Source: an uncultured Pseudomonadota bacterium
GTDB lineage: Bacteria; Pseudomonadota; Alphaproteobacteria; Rs-D84
DNA: 45,012 bases
Reading direction: 5' to 3'
Assembly: GCA_937885575.1 (NCBI GenBank)
Contig: CALABO010000004.1
Location: 1-45,012, forward strand
Shown here: positions 8,061 to 14,730 of the stretch, in pieces
Numbering within the stretch: the first letter of the stretch is position 1
How the letters are laid out: each line of letters begins with the position of its first letter
Position numbers and translations under genes: made by a program
Notes under the pieces: model-generated
Database searches by the model: none
Told to the model about the DNA's origin: nothing
What the model saw: the letters and a program-made list of their open reading frames with translations, nothing else

Positions 8061-9056
8061 TTACTTTTCCAACCCCATATGTTTATAACCCGCGTCCGTC
8101 ACGATTCGCCCACGCGGTGTTCGTTGTATCAACCCCAGTTGCATTAAATACGGTTCGATTACATCTTCGATAGTGTCCGCCGGTTCCGAAAGCGCCGCCG
8201 CCAAATTATCAATTCCAACCGGCCCACCCGCATAATGCATTATAATCGCATTGATATATTCACGATCAACCTGGTCCAGGCCATCAGAATCTATATGTAA
8301 TTGTTCCAATGTTGTCCGTACCACAGATTCTGTAATTACCCGGTTCCCGGTTGCCGCGGCAAAATCACGCGCACGTTTTAACAAACGGTTTGCAATACGC
8401 GGCGTTCCACGCGAACTCTTGGCCAATAACAGCGCCCCACCTTCATCAATTTCGGTCCCCAGTATCCCCGCACTGCGCCGAATAATTTTTGCCAAATCAT
8501 TTGGCGAATAAAAACTTAGCCGCAAATCAATTCCAAACCGATCGCGCAACGGATTCGATAGCAGTCCCGTCCGCGTCGTCGCCCCAACCAAAGTAAACGG
8601 GGGCAGGTCGATACGCACACTTTTCGCCGATGGCCCTTCGCCCAGCATAATATCCAACTTAAAATCTTCCATTGCGGAATACAAAACTTCCTCTATCGCC
8701 GTGGGCAAGCGGTGAATTTCATCGATAAACAAAACGTCCATCGGTTCCAGTGCGGTAAGTATCGCCGCCAAATCGCCTTGCTTGGTCAGCATCGGCGCCG
8801 ATGTCGCACGAAAATTCGCACCCAATTCATTTGCAACAATATGGGCAAGCGTTGTTTTCCCCAGTCCCGGCGGCCCATAAAGCAAAACATGGTCCATCGG
8901 TTCGCCGCGCGCCCGCGCCCCGGATATAAACACCGACAAATTTTGCTTTAATGATTCATGACCGATAAAGTCCGACAATGTCTTTGGCCGAATCGACACG
9001 GCGATTTCATCCGGCACATTTGGATTCATAAAACGGTCATTTATCGCACTTTCCAT
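8061..9056 (-). CDS. ruvB: Holliday junction branch-migration helicase RuvB
   Basis: This 331-residue AAA+ motor has Walker A GPPGLGKTTLAH (about 61-72), Walker B VLFIDEIHRL (about 108-117), the sensor/arginine-finger region GATTRTGLLSNPLRDRFG and a C-terminal winged helix (LMQLGLIQRTPRGRIVTDAG). The length is normal. RuvB drives branch migration with RuvA and hands junctions to RuvC; neither is adjacent. It starts 12 bases after the hydrolase-like gene and abuts ybgC. Confidence 0.97.
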   Translation of the reverse strand: MESAINDRFMNPNVPDEIAVSIRPKTLSDFIGHESLKQNLSVFISGARARGEPMDHVLLYGPPGLGKTTLAHIVANELGANFRATSAPMLTKQGDLAAILTALEPMDVLFIDEIHRLPTAIEEVLYSAMEDFKLDIMLGEGPSAKSVRIDLPPFTLVGATTRTGLLSNPLRDRFGIDLRLSFYSPNDLAKIIRRSAGILGTEIDEGGALLLAKSSRGTPRIANRLLKRARDFAAATGNRVITESVVRTTLEQLHIDSDGLDQVDREYINAIIMHYAGGPVGIDNLAAALSEPADTIEDVIEPYLMQLGLIQRTPRGRIVTDAGYKHMGLEK

Positions 9057-9068
9057 CGCATTCGCCCA

Positions 9069-9728
9069 TTATAACAACTTGGTATCCGCATTTTCGCGTC
9101 CAACATATGCCTTTAAATCATTATACATTTGCCGCAAATCGGCGGGCGCGGAATAATTCTGATTTGCATTTTTGATGCGAATTGTTTCCAAACTTATCTG
9201 TGCCTGTTTTTTCAGAACCTGGGTCAAATGTTCCGAAAAATGTTTTGCATCGTCAGATTCTTCGGCCCCTTGAAGCAATAATCCGCGATTCGGTCGCGGC
9301 GACAAAAACGCAAAGTCCGACATTGCCACATCGGGCGACACCAACACAAAGCCCGAAATTTCCGGCCGCCGCATCAGCATTTGCAATACATACCACGCAC
9401 CCAATTGATGCCCGGCAATCCATATCTTGTCGCTATCTTCGTTATGATTCTGAATCCAATCAATCACCGTTGCGATATCCAACATATTATCCGCCGTCGT
9501 CCCAAGGGCACCTTCGGAATCACCGACACCGCGATAGTTAAACCGCACAACCGAAAAGCCAATATCCATAAACGCCCGAAACATAGCATAAGAAATCCGG
9601 TCATTCATATGACACTTTTGCCGCGGATTTCCAGACAACACCACGGCCAGTGGCGCATCATCATCCGCCGCCTTGTGGTACACAGCGTGCAACTTTCCCA
9701 TTTCCCCGGATATTATAATATCAACCAT
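9069..9728 (-). CDS. Alpha/beta-hydrolase-fold protein lacking the nucleophile Ser
   Basis: The ATG at 9728, preceded by AAGGTGG, gives 219 residues; the longer frame upstream lacks homologous features. The fold follows a COG2945-like pattern: GNPRQKCHMND, VVRFNYRGVGDSEG, LQMLMRRPEISGFVLVSP. In active relatives the nucleophile elbow reads G-[FH]-S-x-G; here it is AGHQLGAW, with Gln for Ser. The expected C-terminal His position (often ANHFF) reads ANQNY. It is therefore probably not a hydrolase. First gene of the ruvB-ybgC-tol operon. Confidence 0.75.
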   Translation of the reverse strand: MVDIIISGEMGKLHAVYHKAADDDAPLAVVLSGNPRQKCHMNDRISYAMFRAFMDIGFSVVRFNYRGVGDSEGALGTTADNMLDIATVIDWIQNHNEDSDKIWIAGHQLGAWYVLQMLMRRPEISGFVLVSPDVAMSDFAFLSPRPNRGLLLQGAEESDDAKHFSEHLTQVLKKQAQISLETIRIKNANQNYSAPADLRQMYNDLKAYVGRENADTKLL

Positions 9729-9758
9729 AATCCACCTTCTTTTATTTATTACGCCACA

Positions 9759-9788
9759 TTTATAGAACAAACGACTATGAATTTTCAA
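9759..9788 (-). promoter_or_regulatory. Predicted promoter of the hydrolase-ruvB-ybgC-tolQRA operon
   Basis: Minus-strand TTGAAA (9788-9783), an 18-base spacer and TATAAA (9764-9759), about 30 bases before the ATG. It is divergent from the promoter at 9803. Confidence 0.6.
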
Positions 9789-9802
9789 TAAAAATTTTTG
9801 CT

Positions 9803-9832
9803 TTGACACAAATATAAATAATGTTTTAGAAT
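9803..9832 (+). promoter_or_regulatory. Predicted promoter of the exported protein at 9853
   Basis: TTGACA (9803-9808), an 18-base spacer and TAGAAT (9827-9832). AAAGGAAGG precedes the ATG. Confidence 0.65.
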
Positions 9833-9852
9833 ACACCCAAAGGAAGGTTAAA

Positions 9853-10764
9853 ATGAATACATCAAAGTTTAATCTGGTGCCGGTTTTTGGTATACTTGCG
9901 GCATCTGCGGCATTTGGCACAACGGAATATATAGAGGAAAATTTTCAAACGGTCTATACCGAAACGCCGGTTCAATCTTATTATGCGTATCCCGACGATC
10001 CGAATTTTATTCCTGAATTCGAATTCATGGACGAAGATTACGGATTTGACTATGACGAAAATATCATCGCCGCCCGGGAATTAGAGGAGGCCGCCAACCC
10101 CGGCGTTATGTTTGCAACCCGCCCGATGGTTATATGCCGTAATTTTGGCTGCACGCGATTAAACGACAAAATTACCCGCACATTTTTATTTAACAGTCTT
10201 GTGAATATGTTCATGATGAACGCACATTCCCGCGTTTATATATGCGAAGCGGACCCGTTTTCGCGCGATTGCTTGCAATCGGGATTGTCTTTTCCGATAA
10301 GGGCCGGCATTGCAAACGCACTGGTCAAAATTCCAAAGGCCACAATATCCCAGGTAAATGTTTCAACCGGCCTTTCGCGCGGGACAATCAATATGACCTA
10401 TGAATTACTGGTAAATGGGGTAAGCCGCGTATGCGAACCAACAATTGTGGACCTTGTTATCCCGAACAATTCATCGGCAATATTGTCAAACCGCGAATTT
10501 ACATGCAATTTAACCAGTGATGGATTCAGCAATGTGTCACTGCTGTTAAACCTTGATTATATCGATTTGGACTATGGCATTTTGGGTGGTTATTACTCAC
10601 TTGGAACCCAGGGCCGCGTTAGTGGTGGCGCAACCGGATATGCATTGTTCAAGACCGAATTTACAACCGGCGGTATGCAGTTCCGCGCAATGTATGACGA
10701 AAACAACAACTTTATCCAAACGATTCAACCGGGCGAATACGCGGTCGAACCGCTGCGGCGATAG
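9853..10764 (+). CDS. Exported protein of unknown function
   Basis: This 303-residue protein has a short signal peptide (MNTSKFNLVPVFGILAASAA, cleavage near AFG). An acidic, Tyr-rich stretch follows (about 23-75), then a domain with six Cys, including ICRNFGCTR and ICEADPFSRDCLQ, and a beta-rich C-terminal half. I recognise no family. A strong promoter and ribosome site precede it. The downstream hairpin ends directly at the start codon of the response-regulator gene. Confidence 0.7.
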   Translation: MNTSKFNLVPVFGILAASAAFGTTEYIEENFQTVYTETPVQSYYAYPDDPNFIPEFEFMDEDYGFDYDENIIAARELEEAANPGVMFATRPMVICRNFGCTRLNDKITRTFLFNSLVNMFMMNAHSRVYICEADPFSRDCLQSGLSFPIRAGIANALVKIPKATISQVNVSTGLSRGTINMTYELLVNGVSRVCEPTIVDLVIPNNSSAILSNREFTCNLTSDGFSNVSLLLNLDYIDLDYGILGGYYSLGTQGRVSGGATGYALFKTEFTTGGMQFRAMYDENNNFIQTIQPGEYAVEPLRR

Positions 10765-10770
10765 TAATAC

Positions 10771-10799
10771 TTGAAAATCGAACAAAAAACCGCTATGAT
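10771..10799 (+). promoter_or_regulatory. Predicted promoter of the two-component operon
   Basis: TTGAAA (10771-10776), a 17-base spacer and TATGAT (10794-10799). The -10 lies inside the left arm of the inverted repeat at 10784-10825. Initiation near 10806 would give a leader of about 20 bases without an obvious Shine-Dalgarno sequence. Confidence 0.5.
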
Positions 10800-10825
10800 A
10801 AAGCCAAGAATCATGGCGGTTTTTT
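10784..10825 (+). terminator. Terminator hairpin ending at the response-regulator start codon
   Basis: Arms 10784-10799 (AAAAAACCGCTATGAT) and 10810-10825 (ATCATGGCGGTTTTTT) pair over 16 positions with one U-G wobble. The T tract ends at 10825 and the next codon is the ATG. It terminates the upstream gene but also covers the -10 and translation-start region of the next operon. Confidence 0.7.
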
Positions 10826-11476
10826 ATGAACAAAACATTATTGATTATTGATGACGACGACACATTGCGCCAAACATTGGCGCGGGGGTTGCGTTCCGCC
10901 AATTTTTATGTTTTAACCGCCCCAAATGCCGAAATGGCGAAACAAATCTTGGAACGAATATCCGTTGATGCAATCGTTCTTGACCGTATGATGCCGGACA
11001 TGGACGGCCTAACATTTCTGAAAAAACTGCGTGCGGCCGGCAATAATACGCCAACAATCATGCTGACCGCGTTGGGCGGCGCGGAAAACGCGATTGATGG
11101 CCTGCGCGGTGGGGCGAATGATTACCTGGACAAACCGTTTCAATTACAGGAATTAATCCTGCGCATTGAAAATATGACGCGCTTTGCACCCGAACCCAAA
11201 CCGGCGCAGGTTGACGGCATACTATTTACCGACAATGAATTCTTTGTGACGGATAAAGACGGCACCCCACGAATACTACAATTATCGACGGAAGAAAAAA
11301 AATTACTGCGGGGCCTGACCACGCCAATCGGCAATATTGTGGCGGCGGCACCGATGGTCGCAAAACGCTTGCGCGAAAAAATAAATAATGTATCATTGGG
11401 CATGGACATTATAACCATACGCGGTCGTGGTTATAAATTGGTATGTCCAAACCAAGACCGAACACAGGGGGATTAA
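10826..11476 (+). CDS. OmpR-family response regulator
   Basis: This 216-residue regulator has a receiver domain with the acidic pocket IIDDDD (about 7-12), phosphoacceptor Asp in IVLDRMMPDMDG (about 53), Thr in MLTALGG and Lys in DKPF. The C-terminal winged helix is recognised from LSTEEKKLLRGL and TIRGRGYKLVC. Between them the usual alpha-2/recognition-helix region is short (NIVAAAPMVAKRLREKIN), roughly 15-20 residues less than usual OmpR domains. It is followed 2 bases later by its histidine kinase. The target genes are unknown. Confidence 0.9.
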   Translation: MNKTLLIIDDDDTLRQTLARGLRSANFYVLTAPNAEMAKQILERISVDAIVLDRMMPDMDGLTFLKKLRAAGNNTPTIMLTALGGAENAIDGLRGGANDYLDKPFQLQELILRIENMTRFAPEPKPAQVDGILFTDNEFFVTDKDGTPRILQLSTEEKKLLRGLTTPIGNIVAAAPMVAKRLREKINNVSLGMDIITIRGRGYKLVCPNQDRTQGD

Positions 11477-11478
11477 AC

Positions 11479-12762
11479 ATGCGACTGATTCCACGTGGTT
11501 TTTTCTGGCGAACAATTCTTTTGATATTGGTTCCGCTTATTTTGGCACTGGCCATCGTTGCCAATGCGTTTTTCGGCAATCATTGGGCGCGGGTGCACGC
11601 AACACTTGCGCGAACACTTTCGGTTGAAATTGCAACCATTATGAATTTCATTGATTCTGGTGACACACAAACGGCGGAAAAATTGGCACACGATATGGGG
11701 ATAAACACTACCGTTGCACCCGAAATTTACCGCCACGCCAAGAACGATAATAATTCGCGTGAAGCGGGCTTGCTTTCACGCGATCTTGCAAAGCGTCTAA
11801 ACCGCCAAAATGAAATCTATGTTGACCGCGGGCATCGCCTTATCACAATCGATATACCAACCGCGAACGGCGAGATTGCGACATTCGGAACAAGTTTATA
11901 TCGCGTTTATTCCACCAGTGCAGAGGTATTCGTCCTCTGGCTGATCGGTGCGATTTTAATCGTGTCGGCATTGACGGCACCGTTCTTAATCCTGCATAAT
12001 CGCAGCATTCGCCGCATTGCACACGCGGCGAATCGTTTCGGGCGGGGCCTTGATTCGCCGGGGTTTCAACCAACCGGGTCAAAGGAAATCCGCGACGCCG
12101 CCGCCGCCATGATTACAATGAAGGAACGTCTTGATAGGTATAATCGCACCCGCACCGATATGCTAAATGCGGTAAGCCACGATTTGAAATCGCCACTTGC
12201 ACGGATGCGCCTGGCAATCGAAACGGATGCGGGTGACAAGACGGCATTACTTACCGACATTGACCGCATGACATCGATGATAAACGGATACCTTTCATTT
12301 GCGCGTGGCGAAATGCCGGAAATCGAACAGTCCACCGAAATCCCGCCAATGCTTTTGCGGATTGCGCGCGATTCCGCCCCGGACAAAGAAATCATCACCG
12401 AATTTCCCGAAATCCCGGTTCAGTTCTATGCGCGTCCGATGGCACTTGCGCGGGCCTTTGCCAACATAATCGAAAACGCGGCGCGCTATGCAAAGACAAA
12501 AATCAAAATGACCGAAGTGGACTCTGCGGATGAAACAACCGTCACAATCGAAGACGACGGCCCCGGCATTCCGGACGACAAAAAGGCCGATGCAATGCGA
12601 CCGTTTGTCCGCCTGGACGATGCGCGCGGGGCGGATACGGGCGGCACGGGTTTGGGACTTTCCATCGCACAGACGGCAATTGAAAATCACGGTGGCCGCA
12701 TATTCTTGGAAAACAGCGACCTGGGCGGCCTGCGCGTGCGGGTTACATTACCAATTCAATAA
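11479..12762 (+). CDS. EnvZ-like sensor histidine kinase
   Basis: The start at 11479 is preferred because AGGGGGA lies just upstream; an ATG at 11443 would overlap the regulator. The 427-residue kinase has a membrane segment near the N-terminus (TILLILVPLILALAIVAN), a periplasmic sensor of about 115 residues, a second membrane segment (VFVLWLIGAILIVSALTAPF), a HAMP-like region, the phosphoacceptor His in AVSHDLKSPLARMRL, the N box NIIENAARYA, G1 DDGPGIPDD and G2 GGTGLGLSIA. All catalytic boxes are intact. The layout matches EnvZ-type kinases; the signal is unknown. Confidence 0.92.
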   Translation: MRLIPRGFFWRTILLILVPLILALAIVANAFFGNHWARVHATLARTLSVEIATIMNFIDSGDTQTAEKLAHDMGINTTVAPEIYRHAKNDNNSREAGLLSRDLAKRLNRQNEIYVDRGHRLITIDIPTANGEIATFGTSLYRVYSTSAEVFVLWLIGAILIVSALTAPFLILHNRSIRRIAHAANRFGRGLDSPGFQPTGSKEIRDAAAAMITMKERLDRYNRTRTDMLNAVSHDLKSPLARMRLAIETDAGDKTALLTDIDRMTSMINGYLSFARGEMPEIEQSTEIPPMLLRIARDSAPDKEIITEFPEIPVQFYARPMALARAFANIIENAARYAKTKIKMTEVDSADETTVTIEDDGPGIPDDKKADAMRPFVRLDDARGADTGGTGLGLSIAQTAIENHGGRIFLENSDLGGLRVRVTLPIQ

Positions 12763-12774
12763 AGAGAGCAAAAA

Positions 12775-14487
12775 ATGAATCTGTATAAATATGTATCTGA
12801 TAAGTTAAATGAAAAGTTGGGCTTTGTGGCAAAGTTAGAGGTCCCACGCAACCGTGACTTTGGCGATTTTTCAACAAACGCCGCAATGGTGATGGCGAAA
12901 TCAGCCGGCAAGAATCCGCGTGAAATTGCGAACGAACTTTTGCCTAAAATCAAAGAATTGGATTTTGTGTCCGATGCTTCAATCGCGGGGCCGGGGTTTA
13001 TCAACCTGAAAATCAAGGACGATTTTTTATGGAACGCGGCGCAAACCGCGGCCGAAATCACACGCACCGCGAAACCAATGACAATCGATATGGACTATGG
13101 CGCATATAATGTTGCAAAATCGCTGCACATTGGGCACCTGCGCACATCAATTGTCGGCGACACATTGTATCGACTTGGGCGCGCACTTGGCCACAAAATG
13201 ATTTCCTATAATCACATGGGCGATTGGGGGCGTTCGATGGGTATGGTTATCGCCTGGATTGAAAGGTTGCACCCCGATTGGCCTTTTTTCCAAGAAAACT
13301 TTGACCCAACCGCGGATTATTCGGGATACGCCATGCCGGTCGCAGAGTTAGACACATATTACCCATCGGCCGCGGCACTTGCCAAGACGGATGAAAAATT
13401 CATGGAACGCGCACAAATCATAACCGCTGAATTGCAAAACGGACACGCGGGTTACAATGCACTTTACAATGTGTTTATTCCGGTATCACTGCGTTCAATG
13501 GACGAAATTATTCAAAAGTTAAATATGTTACCATTTGACAATAACCTTGGCGAACGCAACGCGGCAAAGTACGCGGAACCCGTTGAAAAACTATTACGCG
13601 ACAAAGATTTATTACAACAAAGCGACGGCGCCGAAATCGTGGTTGTTAAACGCGACGAAGATAAAAAGCCAATGCCGCCGGTGATGTTTCGTAATTCGCG
13701 TGGTGCATCAACATACGATGCGACGGATATAATGGCGCTTTATTATCGGAAAATTACGGATAATCCCGACCACATAATTTATTTGACCGACAGCCGCCAA
13801 TCATTGCACTTTGAACAATTATTCCGGGTGGCAAAGTTACTTGGGATGTTTCCGGAATCCGCATTGGAACACATCGGATACGGAACAATCAACGGCACGG
13901 ACGGCAAACCTTTCAAGACGCGTGACGGCAACGCCGCAGGGTTAAACGACATTATCGATATGGTGCAAACGGCGGTTCGCGAACGCGTTGCGGAATCAGG
14001 CAAGAAACTTGATGATGAAACAATCGATAAAATCGCGCTTGCGGCGTTAAAGTTCAACGATTTGTCGCACGATTTGCGTTCGGATTATATTTTCGAACCA
14101 TCGCAAATCACTTCGTTTGAGGGGCGCACCGGCCCATACATACTCTATACCGCGGTGCGATTGAATTCTGTCTTGCGCCGCGCCGGGAAATTTGACACAC
14201 CGAAAACGGCCACAATGGGTACGGACGAAAGGAATTTGGTTATGGAACTTTTGGACTTTGACCGCACAGTGCAATCGGCGTTTGATTCACGCGCAACGGA
14301 TTTGGTTGCGAACTATGCGTATGATGTGTGCCAGTTGGTAAATACATTCTATCACAATTGCCCAATTTTGCGCGAAGATGTGGACACGGAAACGCGCAAT
14401 ATGCGCCTTGCGCTAATTAAAATTGCGGTTGATGTTTTGGGCAAAACACTGGACCTTATGGGCCTAAAAATCCCGGTGGAAATGTAG
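12775..14487 (+). CDS. argS: Arginyl-tRNA synthetase
   Basis: This 570-residue class I synthetase starts with an ArgRS N-terminal domain (PRNRDFGDFSTNAAM). The HIGH motif is in VAKSLHIGHLRTSIVGDTL. The KMSKS position holds GKPFKTRDGNAAGL, as is usual in ArgRS. The C-terminal DALR anticodon-binding domain ends VLGKTLDLMGLKIPVEM. It follows the kinase by 12 bases, so it may be co-transcribed. Just after the TAG stop, repeat element E2 begins. Confidence 0.97.
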   Translation: MNLYKYVSDKLNEKLGFVAKLEVPRNRDFGDFSTNAAMVMAKSAGKNPREIANELLPKIKELDFVSDASIAGPGFINLKIKDDFLWNAAQTAAEITRTAKPMTIDMDYGAYNVAKSLHIGHLRTSIVGDTLYRLGRALGHKMISYNHMGDWGRSMGMVIAWIERLHPDWPFFQENFDPTADYSGYAMPVAELDTYYPSAAALAKTDEKFMERAQIITAELQNGHAGYNALYNVFIPVSLRSMDEIIQKLNMLPFDNNLGERNAAKYAEPVEKLLRDKDLLQQSDGAEIVVVKRDEDKKPMPPVMFRNSRGASTYDATDIMALYYRKITDNPDHIIYLTDSRQSLHFEQLFRVAKLLGMFPESALEHIGYGTINGTDGKPFKTRDGNAAGLNDIIDMVQTAVRERVAESGKKLDDETIDKIALAALKFNDLSHDLRSDYIFEPSQITSFEGRTGPYILYTAVRLNSVLRRAGKFDTPKTATMGTDERNLVMELLDFDRTVQSAFDSRATDLVANYAYDVCQLVNTFYHNCPILREDVDTETRNMRLALIKIAVDVLGKTLDLMGLKIPVEM

Positions 14488-14675
14488 GGAAAGTGTTAGT
14501 CCGTCACGACCGCGGCGCGGTCATGCCGCGACGGGTGGTTAGTGTAAGTGGGTAGTGGTATCTGGAATTAGTTCGTAATTACACAGTTATTCCAGAATAC
14601 AAAGTTCCCCTCTGGCCAGAGGGGTCCGACCGAACGGTCGGGGGGTGTCGCCCACTAACACTGACCACTAATTTC
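14488..14675 (+). repeat. Composite inverted-repeat element E2 with TTAGTG-type arms
   Basis: The left part holds AGTGTTAG, a GC-rich palindrome (CGTCACGACCGCGG...), then TTAGTGTAAGTGGGTAGTGG. The centre has TCTGGAAT...ATTCCAGA (14561-14596), sharing TCTGGAATTAGTTCGTAATT with E1, and a REP-like double hairpin (14605-14648). The right arm CACTAACACTGACCACTAA (14653-14671) stops about 8 bases before the -35 of the next gene. It fills the whole argS to 14731 interval apart from the promoter. Confidence 0.65.
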
Positions 14676-14678
14676 CCC

Positions 14679-14707
14679 TTGCCCGAAAATTCAAAATTTG
14701 ATAGAAT
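14679..14707 (+). promoter_or_regulatory. Predicted promoter of the Cys-rich OmpA-like protein
   Basis: TTGCCC (14679-14684), a 17-base spacer and TAGAAT (14702-14707). AGAGAG precedes the ATG. Confidence 0.6.
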
Positions 14708-14730
14708 AGGGCAAAAGGGATCCCAGAGAG

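Noticed and set aside
11443..11478. ATG at 11443 as histidine kinase start
   Set aside because: It overlaps the regulator gene and has no ribosome site, whereas 11479 follows AGGGGGA and leads directly into the membrane segment.
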